64,000 nucleotides of DNA from JAYYZW01 sp036339995 (GCA_036339995.1 JAYYZW010000014.1:9407-73406), one strand, 5' to 3'; shown: positions 1 to 9,785, numbered from the stretch's first letter. Program-made: numbers and translations. Notes: a model not told the origin generated them from the letters alone.

Positions 1-1
1 G

Positions 2-64
2 CCGGGCGGTGAAGCTGATGCGATGGTCGAACACGCGGGCTTCATCGAAGTACCGCTTGATTAG
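2..64 (+). CDS. C-terminal end of an unidentified protein (cut by window edge)
   Basis: One frame is open from base 2 to a TAG at 62-64 and encodes about 20 residues ending in HAGFIEVPLD. The composition is that of a normal protein tail; an AGF-hydrophobic ending resembles the C-termini of some class I SAM methyltransferases, but this is too short to assign. The 92 bases after it, up to the convergent gene ending at 157, show no recognisable feature. Confidence 0.3.
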   Translation, partial: PGGEADAMVEHAGFIEVPLD

Positions 65-156
65 AGCGGCGCCAATGCCGCTTTACTGACCCCGCAGGCG
101 GGCACGAATAACAACAGAAAAAGAAATGTGACTACGACCAATCCGAATTCTGTCGT

Positions 157-1308
157 TCAAAAGCAGGACATCATCGCACTCATCAGGGTCTTCGAAAGCG
201 GCCCTTCATCGAGGGCGTGGGCCATGCGGTTTCCGACGCACGCAAACCCTAGTCGGCACGACGGTACCTCGACCCCGACATAACCGCCGGCGCCGAGTCC
301 GGCGAAGGTATCGGGCGTGCCGGTAAATTCGAGCGCACCGCCCGACAGCAGAAATCCGAGCCCGTGACGCACCGGAACGCCGAGCACCGCGCCCTCTTCG
401 TTCCATATTTTCGTCGTCGCTTCGGTGAGGATGGCCTCACTCAAGATGCGCTCCCCATCAAACTCACCGCCGCAGGCGAGTACCCCGTAGACGCGGGCCA
501 GCCCGCGCGGATTGCCGAAACCGACATTCGGCGTACCCCAGGTGCGGCCCTCCGACGAGTTAACGAAACCCGCCAGGTCCGCGCCCTCCGGAAGCGCCTT
601 CCACGCTCGCCCGATCGGATTGTCGGTGTCCATTAACAGCGCCAGGAAGGGATGATCGGGATCGCAGATGGTTTCCGCGCAGCGCGCCTGCTCCGCATCG
701 TTCAACGCGATTTGGAAATCGGCGCCCAAGGGTTCGGCAAATTCTTCACGCCAGTAATCGGCGATGGCGCGGCCCGTGATCCGATAGACCAGTTCGCGGT
801 TGAGAATCCCGATGGTGAACGTGTGATAGGCCGGCTGTGTGCCCGGTGGCCATTGTGCGGATTAATGCTCGACGGCAGCGCGCAGGGCAGCGTAGTCGGA
901 TATGCTGCCGCGCTCCAGCGCATCCAGGAACACGAGCCCCGCCAGGTGTGACAACACCTGGCGTACCGTGATCGCGTCCTTTCCCGCTTGAGCGAATTCG
1001 GGCCAGTACTTCGCCAGGGGCGCGTTCAGCCCGATCTTTCCTTCATCGACGAGTTTCAAAACGCACAGGCAACCCATTGCCTTGCCCGTGCTCATCATGC
1101 GCGCGAGGGTATCTTCTTCCCACGTTTGCGCACGGTCCGCGTCGCGGTAGCCGGCCCAGAGATCGACGGCTAATTTACCGTCTACGTAAGCCGCGGCGGC
1201 GGCGCCGATTTCGAAGTTTTGGTTAATATGAGCTTGAAATGCCTCCCGGACGGCATCGAAGCGGGCGTCACAACGCCCATGAACCGTAACGGTAGTGGGC
1301 CTTGTCAT
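157..1308 (-). pseudogene. Serine beta-lactamase-fold hydrolase/esterase interrupted by an in-frame TAA
   Basis: Two open segments on the minus strand, 1308-865 and 861-157, lie in the same frame and are separated only by a TAA at 864-862. The first half carries an SxxK nucleophile motif (STGK, about residues 73-76) and a VRQVLSHLAGL segment typical of class C-like esterases (EstB/beta-lactamase family). The frame continues after the stop with residues that fit the family (AYHTFTIGIL, then REEFAEPLGADF). Total length, about 380 codons, matches an intact family member, so one nonsense substitution is the simplest explanation. ATG at 1308 is preferred over the adjacent TTG. Readthrough, stop-codon suppression or a sequencing error cannot be excluded. 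Confidence 0.75.
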
Positions 1309-1358
1309 CAATATCGCCTCGCGTCAGAACATTGAACGGGACACTCGGAGATCCGACT

Positions 1359-2030
1359 TTATCCGACGTTTTCTGCGAAGAAAGTCAAGGTCCTTTCCTT
1401 CGCCCTCGCCGTCGCCGCAGCGTCGTAGCTCTCTCGATGATTGCAATTGAATCCATGGCCGGCATCGTAGACAAACACCTGGACCTCGGGCTGCGCTTTG
1501 CGGACTTTCTCGACATCACTCATGGGTATGTGCGCGTCCTTTTCCCCGAAGTGCATCATCACCGGGCATCGGGCGCTACGCTCGGCCTCGCCCGCGATGC
1601 CGCCGCCGTAATAAGCCGAGGCGGCCGAAACGCCACTCAATTCACACGCCGAAAGCCAGGTCAACAGGCCGCCGAAACAATAACCGACGACGCCGACCTT
1701 GCCGTGCGCGGACACCGCGTCGACGGCCGCCTGGAGGTCCTTCAAGGTCTCTTCCATCTTGAGATCTTCGAAGGCGAGTTTCAGGCCCTTGTCGAACTCC
1801 GCCTGATCTTCGTAGCCGAGTTCGACGTCACGCTCGACCCGGTCAAAAATCTGGGGCGCAATCGCCGCGTATCCTTCCGCAGCGTAAGCGTCGATGACTT
1901 CGCGTATGTGGGAGTTGACCCCGAATATTTCCTGGATGATGACTACACCCGCCTTGGGCTTGCCCTCGGGCAAGGCTTCGTAGGCACCTAGCGTGAAGCC
2001 GTCGGATGATGTGAGTTGTCGCTGTTTCAT
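1359..2030 (-). CDS. Dienelactone hydrolase family protein
   Basis: A 223-residue alpha/beta hydrolase. The cysteine nucleophile lies in GYCFGG (Cys118), which is diagnostic of the dienelactone hydrolase family rather than serine esterases; QEIFG (about 33-37) holds the conserved glutamate, an Asp follows in HFGEKDAHIP and a catalytic His in AGHGF. Family members hydrolyse dienelactones or related esters in aromatic degradation in the cytoplasm, but the true substrate cannot be told from sequence. The start is supported by AGGAG seven bases before the ATG. The MAPEG gene at 2173 diverges from it across a 142-base promoter gap. Confidence 0.88.
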   Translation of the reverse strand: MKQRQLTSSDGFTLGAYEALPEGKPKAGVVIIQEIFGVNSHIREVIDAYAAEGYAAIAPQIFDRVERDVELGYEDQAEFDKGLKLAFEDLKMEETLKDLQAAVDAVSAHGKVGVVGYCFGGLLTWLSACELSGVSAASAYYGGGIAGEAERSARCPVMMHFGEKDAHIPMSDVEKVRKAQPEVQVFVYDAGHGFNCNHRESYDAAATARAKERTLTFFAENVG

Positions 2031-2172
2031 AGTCGTTCTCCTGGAATGGCAACCGAATAGAGTACTTCAGTTTCGCCTGTTTCCCTGCCTTTTTGAGAAT
2101 GTCGGCGACCTCCGACTTAAACTATGCTAATGCCGTTATCATAGACGTACCATCTATGGGGAGGGATTTCTC

Positions 2173-2571
2173 ATGAGCGCAAGTGCAATCTGTTTAATGG
2201 GCCTGATCGCCTGGACCATCGTGCTGACATTCATCCTGATTGGCGCGCGCGGTGCGGCCATTATGAAGGGACACGCCATTGCGCCCTTCGAACAGGACGG
2301 CGGCGATCTCGCCGGCTTTGGCACCCGGGTAACACGGGCACACGGCAACAGCCTAGAATGGCTGGTAATTCCCGCGGCCATTCTTGTTTACGCGATGGTA
2401 ACCGGTCAGGGCGAAATCACGGACGGCTTGGCAATGTGGGTGCTTTACGCTCGCTTGATCCAATCCATCGTACACATGATTTCGATAAGCACGCCTTTCA
2501 TTGTTGTCAGGGGAACGATGTTAACGGTGCAGACCGTTATCTGGATCATCTGGATGGCTAAGCTAGCCTAG
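2173..2571 (+). CDS. MAPEG family membrane protein
   Basis: A 132-residue protein with about four hydrophobic helices and the MAPEG pattern: N-terminal helix, a loop with FGTRVTRAHGNSLEWL (about residues 54-69) and later helices with the SIVHMISI segment. The Asn in the RAHGNSLEW region is a family hallmark. Bacterial MAPEG proteins are inner-membrane proteins, often of unknown substrate and sometimes glutathione-linked. GGAGGGA lies about six bases before the ATG. A hairpin follows the stop. Confidence 0.85.
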   Translation: MSASAICLMGLIAWTIVLTFILIGARGAAIMKGHAIAPFEQDGGDLAGFGTRVTRAHGNSLEWLVIPAAILVYAMVTGQGEITDGLAMWVLYARLIQSIVHMISISTPFIVVRGTMLTVQTVIWIIWMAKLA

Positions 2572-2583
2572 GATCCGGTCCGG

Positions 2584-2611
2584 GTAATCCTCGCGTAGCG
2601 AGGACGATTAC
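2584..2611 (+). other. Hairpin downstream of the MAPEG gene
   Basis: An inverted repeat with arms CCTCGC/GCGAGG around GTA is extended by GTAAT/ATTAC outer arms with a small bulge. It lies 12 bases after the MAPEG stop. There is no T-run, so it is at best a processing or pausing element rather than a classic intrinsic terminator. Confidence 0.35.
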
Positions 2612-2738
2612 TCCGACAGGCTCTTAGCTTCCGCTGGAGTGAACATTTCGCTATCTGCTCCGCGTCGAGGACACGATACCCTTCCGCAGTTTTGGGACGC
2701 GATGGCTTGCGACGCAAAAAAAATGGAGATGGGTAAAA

Positions 2739-3137
2739 ATGAGCCCTGAAGAACGCAAGGCGGTTATCGCCGGGGTATTCGAGGCCTTCGCCCTCGGTGA
2801 CGGCGGCCCCTTGATGAACATGATCGACGATGACATTAAATGGACGATTATCGGCAACACGAAGTTCTCGGCGACCTACCTTGGCAAGGAGGACCTCGGC
2901 AATCGCCTTCTCGGCCCGCTCAGCGAACTCATCGACGGTCATTTGCACATTACGACCGACAACATGATCGCGGAGGAGGATTTCGTGGTGGTGCAGGGCC
3001 GCGGCGAATCCAAGACGGTGGCCGGCGCCACCTATAACAATACCTACTGCTGGGTCTATCGCTGGTCTGGCGACAAGGTCGTCGAGATCACGGAGTATCT
3101 CGATACGGAAGTACTCACCGCTTCATTCGGTCGCTAG
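2739..3137 (+). CDS. SnoaL-like / NTF2-fold protein
   Basis: A 132-residue protein with the layout of the SnoaL/ketosteroid-isomerase-like NTF2 superfamily: N-terminal helix (EERKAVIAGVFEAF), a GDGGPLMNMIDDDIKWTI strand-turn with the common Asp-Asp-x-x-W pattern, and paired strands ending in WSGDKVVEITEYLDTE. Members act as small isomerases, cyclases, epoxide hydrolases or ligand carriers, so substrate cannot be assigned. GGAGAT stands before the ATG. The P450 start follows within 20 bases, so the two are probably cotranscribed and may share a substrate (inference). Confidence 0.82.
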   Translation: MSPEERKAVIAGVFEAFALGDGGPLMNMIDDDIKWTIIGNTKFSATYLGKEDLGNRLLGPLSELIDGHLHITTDNMIAEEDFVVVQGRGESKTVAGATYNNTYCWVYRWSGDKVVEITEYLDTEVLTASFGR

Positions 3138-3156
3138 ACCGCAGACTTTGGCCTGG

Positions 3157-4383
3157 ATGGAAGATCCGCTCGAGCTACTGGCGAGCCTTACGGACGAGGA
3201 CTGGGCCGGCGCCAACCCGTTGTCGCCGGATTTCCGTGACGATCCCTATCCCGCGCTACACCGATTGCGCGCACGAGATCCGGTGAATCTCTCTCCGATC
3301 GGTACCTGGCGCCTGACCCGTTACGACGACGTCGCGCAGGTATTCAAGCACGCGCCGACCAGCATGACGCTGCCCGACGGATCGAATCCGAATTTCGATC
3401 CGCTCGATCGCCGCGGCAGTTTCAATGAATTCATGCTCAACAAGGACGGCAACGAACACATGCGCCTACGGCGCCTCGTGGTCAAGGCGTTTACGCACCG
3501 CGCTCTGGACAATATTCAGTTGGAGATCGACCTGGCGGTGACGGGCGCCCTCGACCGCGCGGCCGCGGACGGCGGTATGGAGGTGGTCCACGATTTGGCG
3601 CTCTATGTGCCGAGTCGCATGATCTGCCGCATCATGGGCGTACCGGAAGCCGATCGGCTGCAGTTCACCGCGTGGACAGCCGCCCGGACCAACGCCTTCT
3701 TCGCTCGCTTTTTGCCCGAAGATGTCAGGCAACGCGTACGCGAGGCGGGCTCCGCCATTGCGGATTACTTCGATGCACTCGTCGAGGAACGACGCAAGAA
3801 TCTCGGGAATGATCTCCTGAGCGAATTGATCCGAGCCGAAGAAGATGGTGATCGCTTGCACGAAGGCGAGTTGACGGTACAGGCGGTGGGCTTATTGGTA
3901 GCCGGATTCGAGACTACCATCGGCCTCATCGGCAACGGATTACGGGCCTTCATCGAGCATCCCGACCAGATGCGGATCTTAAGGGAACGTCCCGAACTCA
4001 TCGACAACGCGGTCGAGGAATGCCTGCGTTACGACGCGCCGATCCTCTTCAACTGGCGCATCTTGACCGAGGATTATGAAATCGGTGAGCGCTTGCTTCC
4101 GCGCGACGCCGTGCTGTGGCCCATGATCGGCGCTGCCAATCGCGATCCCGCGCGATTTTTCGATCCGGACCGTTTTGACATCATGAGGGACGATGTCGCG
4201 CACCAGTCCTTCGGCGGCGGCGCGCATTTCTGCCTGGGGCATCAACTCGCCCGCATGGAAGCGCGGTCGGCGATCGGTGCTTTCATACGGCGGTTCGAAG
4301 CGCCGCGGATCGACACTCAAGGCTTGAGCTGGTCGCAGTCGTTCTTCCGTGTGCTCGGAAGTCTGCCCGTTACATTCGAGTGA
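3157..4383 (+). CDS. Cytochrome P450
   Basis: A 408-residue soluble bacterial P450. The I-helix oxygen-activation motif AGFETT, the ExxR motif EECLR and the heme-ligand loop FGGGAHFCLGHQLAR with the axial Cys are all intact, and the length is normal for bacterial type I P450s. It should hydroxylate a hydrophobic substrate using separate ferredoxin and reductase partners, none of which is encoded nearby. ATG at 3157 is preferred over the in-frame TTG at 3148. It follows the SnoaL-like gene by 19 bases and is convergent with the Dps-like gene. Confidence 0.95.
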   Translation: MEDPLELLASLTDEDWAGANPLSPDFRDDPYPALHRLRARDPVNLSPIGTWRLTRYDDVAQVFKHAPTSMTLPDGSNPNFDPLDRRGSFNEFMLNKDGNEHMRLRRLVVKAFTHRALDNIQLEIDLAVTGALDRAAADGGMEVVHDLALYVPSRMICRIMGVPEADRLQFTAWTAARTNAFFARFLPEDVRQRVREAGSAIADYFDALVEERRKNLGNDLLSELIRAEEDGDRLHEGELTVQAVGLLVAGFETTIGLIGNGLRAFIEHPDQMRILRERPELIDNAVEECLRYDAPILFNWRILTEDYEIGERLLPRDAVLWPMIGAANRDPARFFDPDRFDIMRDDVAHQSFGGGAHFCLGHQLARMEARSAIGAFIRRFEAPRIDTQGLSWSQSFFRVLGSLPVTFE

Positions 4384-4450
4384 ATCGGAGACCCTGCTGC
4401 CCGTAAGCCAGGTTTCAAGCATTGCAATCTGGTTTAACTATTTACGTCGG

Positions 4451-4924
4451 CTATCCTGTTTCTAGCAAGCTTTGGAGCATCCGCGCGTTCTTTTCGTGGA
4501 TCTGCATCCGCTGGGTCAAAAGATCCGCACTGGGCTCGTCTCCCGCCTGTTCGATGACGGGGAAGACGCTGCGCGCGGTACGCACAACGGCTTCCTGCCG
4601 GGACACGAGCCGACGGATCATTTCCGTCGCACCTGGCTCGTCGTCTTCCTCGGTGATCGAGGTCAGATCCGCAAAATCACGATAAAAACCGGGCGCCCGA
4701 TGCCCAAGCGCGCGAATACGCTCGGCAATCTGATCGACCGCGAGGGCCAGCTCCGTGTAATGCGTTTCGAACAGTACGTGTAAGGCCGTGAACTGGGGGC
4801 CCGTCACGTTCCAATGGTAGTTGTGCGTCTTGAGATAAAAGGTGTAGCTGTCTGCGAGCAGCCGGGACAAGCCCGCAGCGATGGCCGCGCGTTTCTCGGC
4901 GGGTATTCCAATATCGATATCCAT
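4451..4924 (-). CDS. dps: Dps/ferritin-like DNA-protection protein
   Basis: A 157-residue four-helix ferritin-like protein. The inter-subunit ferroxidase signature is visible: HNYHWNVTG at about 34-42 and DQIAERI at about 64-70 from the neighbouring subunit, with a C-terminal helix ending QIHEKNARML. Dps dodecamers oxidise and store iron with peroxide and can bind DNA in stationary phase. GGAGG lies about nine bases upstream of the ATG. The upstream gap (4925-5028) is strikingly AT-rich and probably holds its promoter, but I could not fix boxes. Confidence 0.9.
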   Translation of the reverse strand: MDIDIGIPAEKRAAIAAGLSRLLADSYTFYLKTHNYHWNVTGPQFTALHVLFETHYTELALAVDQIAERIRALGHRAPGFYRDFADLTSITEEDDEPGATEMIRRLVSRQEAVVRTARSVFPVIEQAGDEPSADLLTQRMQIHEKNARMLQSLLETG

Positions 4925-5028
4925 CGTCCTTCCTCCATAGATCGGGTTACGGGGGATACTTTAGGATGGCGGAATCGATAATTAAATTTAATTTTCTATT
5001 CGTATTTAATAGATATTTTCAATCATTC

Positions 5029-8000
5029 TCAGACCGCGGAAGCAGTGTGTTCACCGGCCCCTTTTCCGCCGGAGCGCAAACGGCGGCTGAGGTCGAACGT
5101 CAAGGTCAGGAGCGCCGGCATGAAAGTGATCGTGACCAAGGTTGAAAACAAAATACCGAACAGCACGATGGCGCCGAGTCCGCGGTAAAGCTCGGTGCCG
5201 GCGCCCGGGTTGAGGACCAGCGGAGACAAGCCGATCACCGTCGTGACCATGGACATCATAATCGGCCGCAGCCGCGAGCGCGTCGCTTCTATCACTGCCT
5301 CGCGAATATCCATCCGGCCCTGCTTCAGGTTTCTGACGGCGCGCTCGACCAGCAGGATCGGATTGTTGACGACCGTGCCGATCAAAACCAGAAAGCCCAG
5401 CATCGTGATCACGTCTAAAGGCTGCTGTATGACCGCTAGACCAAAGCGGCCCATTTCCTGACCCACCACGTTCATCAGCCACAACCCGACAATACCCCCG
5501 CTGATCCCGATAGGGACGGATGCCAATATCAGCAGGGGGTATCCCCAATGAGAAAAGATCGCGACGAGAAGCAGGTAGGAGATAAGGACTGCGATGATGA
5601 AATTCCCGCTCAGGGCTTCTCGCGTTGCTCTCAACCGATCGTTTGCCCCGCTGATATCCATTGACACGCTCGGCGCGATCTCGCCGGATTCCTGCAGATG
5701 CCGAATGAGTTCGCGTTCGACTCGCTCAACACCGACCTCGAGTGGGATTTCCCTCGGTGGAATAATGGACAGCGTGATGGTGCGACGCCCGTCGACGCGG
5801 CGAATGGTTTCCGTATTCACAGTTTCGGTCACTTTCGCGATGGCGTCGAGCGGAACCACGCCGCCATTCGGCGAGAAGAGCAGCAGGTTTTCGATGTCTT
5901 CCGGCCCTTCGATCGCGCCCCGGGTCGAATAAATAAACATGTCGATCTTATCGTCACCGAGGAAGAATTCATCGACGAAAGCACCGTCGGAAAACGCCCA
6001 GATAGCGTAGCCTAGATCGTCGGTTTCGATACCGAGTTCGGCAGCGCGCTCCCAATCCGGTTTGATTTCGATCATGGGCTGTCCCATCGTTAAACTCGAC
6101 GGCTGCGGTCGGACCTGCGGATTGACGAAGATCTCCCGCGACCTCGCGAAAGCACGCGCGCCGGCTTCGAACAGGGGCGCCAGCTCGGCACCGCTGATGT
6201 CGAGATTAATGCTCCGCGTACCGCCCAGGTTGCTCGCGAAAATGGAACCGCGCGACGCGAACGAGATGACGCCGGGAACCTCACGAAAACGCGCCGTCAC
6301 TGCTTTGACCAGGTCGTCGGTCTGCACACGATCGGTGGCCTCCGGGATCAGCATTACCATACCGGCATAGGCATAGCTGATGACAAAATTGAGCGCCGGA
6401 ACTTCGGCTTTGCCCACATCGAAAACAGCCGGGTCCTGGCCGACAAAGGGAACGAAATAGTCGTTCAATTGGCCCAGAATGTCGTCCATGACCTCAATGT
6501 TGTAACCCGGCGGTGAAAACATGAAAGCGAAGATCTTCTGCTCCTCGCCCTCGGGCAGGTATTCGGCCTTGGGCGTCAGGAAACCGATAATGCCCGCTGA
6601 TACCGCGAGTACGACGCCGATCAACACGACAGCCCGTATCGACCCCGCGACTAGCCAGCGTACAAAGGCGACCACCGTTTCGCCGACATGCGCGCCGGTT
6701 GTTTGAATACTTGAGAGCAATCCCGCGGCTCGACTCCGCCGGGGATTCACCCAGCGGCTCATGGCCGCCGGGACCAGCGTGACCGCCACCACCATCGACA
6801 TCAGAATTGACGCCGAAATAGCAATCGCGATGTCGGAATAGAGCTGCCCCGCTTCCTCTTCGATGAAGATCACCGGCAGAAAGACGAGCACCGTGGTCAT
6901 CGTCGAGGCAAGTATCGCGGGCCACACTTCGCGTACACCGGTGATTGCCGCCTCCACCCGCGACTTGCCTTCCGCAAGATGGCGGTAGATGTTCTCCAGA
7001 ACGACAATGCTGTTGTCCAGCGTCATCCCGATCGCGAAAGCAACGCCCGCGAGCGAAATGACGTTGATCGTTCGCCCCGCCAACATCAGCCCGAGAAACG
7101 CTACCACGGTGCAAATGGGTATACCGACCGCGCCGATCGCCGTCGCCGCCGCGGAACGCAGAAACAGGAAAAGCACGACGACGGCAAAACTGGCGCCGAT
7201 CAGGAGATTGCGCCCTACCACCCACACCGCGTCCTTGACGTACTGGACATCTTCGCTGGTGAGTTCCATCTGCAGTCCCCGCGAACTCAAGACGGTCCTG
7301 TTGAGGTCGGCGACTTCGTCCATTACCCCCTCCAACACCTCGACCACGTTCGCACCGATCATGCGGCGAACGCCGATCGTGATGTTCGGACGCCCGTTGG
7401 CGTAGGACACGTTCCTGACTTCGAAGCCCCCCATCGCCGCGTACCCCACCTCGCGCAGGCGCACCGAAACATCACCGCGCCGGGCGATGATCAAGTCTTC
7501 GATGGACTCTACCGTGTCGAACCGGCCGACGGTACGAACGATGTAGCGCCGCTTGCCCGCATCCAGATCTCCGCCCGAAACGTCGCGATTGCGGCCGCGA
7601 ATGGCATTGCGCAACTCCCGCACGCTGATGCGCCGATCGGCAAGTTTGATCGGATCGACGTAGATCTTTACCTGGCGTTCAGTACCCCCCCAGACTTCGG
7701 CCTCCGACACGCCCGTGACCCGCTCTATCTGCGCCGCCACGTAATCCTGTACGAAATCACGCATGAGGTGGACGTCCACGTTCATCGGGTTTCCCGGCAG
7801 AGGCGTCACCCGGAAGAACATGAACGGATTATTGGAGTAGGAACTCGTGATGATTCGCGGTTCGTCTACGTTCTCGGGATAGGATGGAACCTGGGTTAAG
7901 GCATTGTTAACCCGGATCAGAATCTCGTTGATATCGGCACCGTGTGAAAATTCGAGTTCGATTCGTGCCTGGCCCATTCGTGCCTCGGAGATCATCCGTT

Positions 8001-8226
8001 CGAGGCCAATGATGTTTCGCAGGTAATCCTCCTGCTCGATGATGATTTCCTTTTCGATATCCTGTGGTGTCGCACCCGGCCAGGTCGTGCGTACCCTGAC
8101 CGTACGTACGTCCAGATCCGGGATCATCTGCTTGGGTATGCGTGAGATCGATGTCAGCCCGAACAGGCAGATGATCAGAATGACAACCGTCATGACGATC
8201 GGCTTGCGGACTGCAAACTCGAACAT
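5029..8226 (-). CDS. RND-family efflux pump permease (AcrB/HAE1-like)
   Basis: A 1065-residue inner-membrane transporter with the RND plan: TM1 at about 11-30, a large periplasmic porter loop, TM2-6 (about 335-500), a second loop and TM8-12. In TM4 the usual proton-relay Asp pair is Asp-Asn (GMTLDNSIVVLEN), and TM10 reads VVNNPILLVE; both variants are common in one HAE1 subgroup. It would exchange protons for drugs, metals or lipophilic compounds. It lies 30 bases downstream of its adaptor gene, as expected for an adaptor-permease operon; no TolC-type outer membrane gene is adjacent. Confidence 0.95.
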   Translation of the reverse strand: MFEFAVRKPIVMTVVILIICLFGLTSISRIPKQMIPDLDVRTVRVRTTWPGATPQDIEKEIIIEQEDYLRNIIGLERMISEARMGQARIELEFSHGADINEILIRVNNALTQVPSYPENVDEPRIITSSYSNNPFMFFRVTPLPGNPMNVDVHLMRDFVQDYVAAQIERVTGVSEAEVWGGTERQVKIYVDPIKLADRRISVRELRNAIRGRNRDVSGGDLDAGKRRYIVRTVGRFDTVESIEDLIIARRGDVSVRLREVGYAAMGGFEVRNVSYANGRPNITIGVRRMIGANVVEVLEGVMDEVADLNRTVLSSRGLQMELTSEDVQYVKDAVWVVGRNLLIGASFAVVVLFLFLRSAAATAIGAVGIPICTVVAFLGLMLAGRTINVISLAGVAFAIGMTLDNSIVVLENIYRHLAEGKSRVEAAITGVREVWPAILASTMTTVLVFLPVIFIEEEAGQLYSDIAIAISASILMSMVVAVTLVPAAMSRWVNPRRSRAAGLLSSIQTTGAHVGETVVAFVRWLVAGSIRAVVLIGVVLAVSAGIIGFLTPKAEYLPEGEEQKIFAFMFSPPGYNIEVMDDILGQLNDYFVPFVGQDPAVFDVGKAEVPALNFVISYAYAGMVMLIPEATDRVQTDDLVKAVTARFREVPGVISFASRGSIFASNLGGTRSINLDISGAELAPLFEAGARAFARSREIFVNPQVRPQPSSLTMGQPMIEIKPDWERAAELGIETDDLGYAIWAFSDGAFVDEFFLGDDKIDMFIYSTRGAIEGPEDIENLLLFSPNGGVVPLDAIAKVTETVNTETIRRVDGRRTITLSIIPPREIPLEVGVERVERELIRHLQESGEIAPSVSMDISGANDRLRATREALSGNFIIAVLISYLLLVAIFSHWGYPLLILASVPIGISGGIVGLWLMNVVGQEMGRFGLAVIQQPLDVITMLGFLVLIGTVVNNPILLVERAVRNLKQGRMDIREAVIEATRSRLRPIMMSMVTTVIGLSPLVLNPGAGTELYRGLGAIVLFGILFSTLVTITFMPALLTLTFDLSRRLRSGGKGAGEHTASAV

Positions 8227-8256
8227 GACGAAATCAGGCCGCCCGGAAATTGCTTG

Positions 8257-9354
8257 TCATATGTCTTGCTCGCGCTCTTCGGCGACGAGGACAGATTGGC
8301 CTGGCCTCAGTATCTCGTTGCCGCGAACGACCACTTGTTGACCGGGACTGACGTCACCGTGCACGATTTCGATGTGATCTCGATAGGAACGGCCGGTCTC
8401 GATTCGCTGCGGAACGGCCTTGGTGACACCGTCTTCGACGATGATGACCCAGACCTTAGCAGTGCCATCGGGTTTCCGCACCACCGCATCGCGCGGTAGC
8501 AACAGTGCGGACGCCTGGCCGCGCGCGCCGATGTACAGACTGACGCGCGCCGACATCCCGGGCGCCAACCGGTTCTCATCATTGGGAATATCGATCCATA
8601 TTCTGAACGTTCTCGAGGCAAGATCACTGATGGGAATTTTTCTCGCCACCTTCGCCTCGAATGTCCGACCGGGCATGGCGTCAAAGCGAATGGTCACGTC
8701 GGTGTCGATTTGGATACCCGCGTAATAGAACTGCGGCACGGACACCTCCAATCGCAACAACTTGATGTCTACGAGCTCGGCGAGAGCCGTGTTGGTTTCA
8801 ACCCACTCCCCTTGCTCAACCAGCTTGCGGCTCACGACGGCATCGAAGGGCGCGTGAACAACGTGACGCCGCAGTAATTCCCGCGCCCTCTCAAATTGCG
8901 CTTTGGCCTGTTTAACCGTAGCGGCGTCGATATCTATCTGAGCCTTGGCGGCAGAGACCGTCGTGTCGGCGACATTGCGGGTCTCCTGCAACTCAAGCAG
9001 TTCACGATATCGCCGTTCGGACTCAAGCCTGCGTGCGCGGGCTTCTTCGAGCCGCGCATTTGCCGCATCGACGTCAATTCGCGCAAGCGCTTGATCTAAC
9101 AGCAAGACGACTGCACCGCGCTCGATGCGATCACCGTCATCGACCCGTATCTCTGCAACAAGGCCGTCGATTTCAGTCGAAAGGCGTGAAGTCCTGTGTG
9201 CGATGAGGCTTCCGTTAAGCGTAACTTCCTCACGTATTTCGGCTGTCTGTACGGTCGAGACGCCGACCGGTACGGGTGCCTCAGCCATCAAACCCAGCGG
9301 CGCAAAACAAATACCGCCGCGCAGCAAGGCACCGACGATACGTGCCGGTATCAA
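8257..9354 (-). CDS. RND efflux periplasmic adaptor (membrane fusion protein)
   Basis: A 365-residue HlyD/AcrA-type adaptor. A hydrophobic N-terminal segment (about residues 6-24) serves as signal or anchor, followed by split biotinyl-lipoyl halves flanking a coiled-coil hairpin rich in Ala, Glu and Arg (about 95-165; VDAANARLEEARARRLESE), then beta-barrel and membrane-proximal domains. It links the permease downstream to an outer membrane channel. No ATG is available before the hydrophobic segment; the only start that keeps it is TTG at 9354, with an in-frame stop at 9384-9382 just upstream. Confidence 0.9.
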   Translation of the reverse strand: MIPARIVGALLRGGICFAPLGLMAEAPVPVGVSTVQTAEIREEVTLNGSLIAHRTSRLSTEIDGLVAEIRVDDGDRIERGAVVLLLDQALARIDVDAANARLEEARARRLESERRYRELLELQETRNVADTTVSAAKAQIDIDAATVKQAKAQFERARELLRRHVVHAPFDAVVSRKLVEQGEWVETNTALAELVDIKLLRLEVSVPQFYYAGIQIDTDVTIRFDAMPGRTFEAKVARKIPISDLASRTFRIWIDIPNDENRLAPGMSARVSLYIGARGQASALLLPRDAVVRKPDGTAKVWVIIVEDGVTKAVPQRIETGRSYRDHIEIVHGDVSPGQQVVVRGNEILRPGQSVLVAEEREQDI

Positions 9355-9785
9355 GACTGGAATTCCATGTTCACCAGCACATTATCGGCGTTGGCAGGGA
9401 CGCTTGTCACATACTCCTAACCGAGCGCGAACGACCTGAATTGCGGGAAACATGGAAATCGAGATCCGCGCTGCTATATTTAGATCATGGGGTGAGTTCA
9501 AGGCGCACCAAACCGGCGAGGACGCCTGCGACCACCCACTGATGAGTGACGCGTCACGAATCAAATGTGCAGTAGATGCCTATACAGGAGGACCTCGCTC
9601 AGCGAGGCCAAACCGCCGGCCGAAGCCCCGCCTTAGTGTGGGGTTTACTTTTCGATCCCCCCGTGTATTTTTCCTGTCATTCTGATCGACCATTCAATTC
9701 CTTTTTTTCGCCCGCTTGCGGGCGATTCCTCACGCTAAAATGCCCAGAAGATCTTTCGAAGCAACCTGATGGCCGGCGCGGGAAA
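9355..9785. other. Intergenic region with small hairpins, no convincing gene
   Basis: This 431-base gap separates the adaptor start from the DUF2063 gene end. Visible structures are a CCTCGC/GCGAGG hairpin at 9593-9607, a terminator-like hairpin at 9623-9646 (AAGCCCC/GGGGTTT, one G-T pair, followed by TACTTTT) and a CGCCCGC/GCGGGCG hairpin at 9709-9724 that follows, rather than precedes, a T-run. The reading frames crossing the gap show no family resemblance. Confidence 0.4.

Noticed and set aside
9452..9685. 77-codon plus-strand frame in the gap before the RiPP locus
   Set aside because: It runs through hairpin sequence, has no Shine-Dalgarno and no family resemblance.
9702..9724. T-run with CGCCCGC/GCGGGCG hairpin as a terminator
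   Set aside because: The T-run precedes the hairpin on the plus strand, and on the minus strand the stem is followed by A, so it fits a terminator in neither direction.
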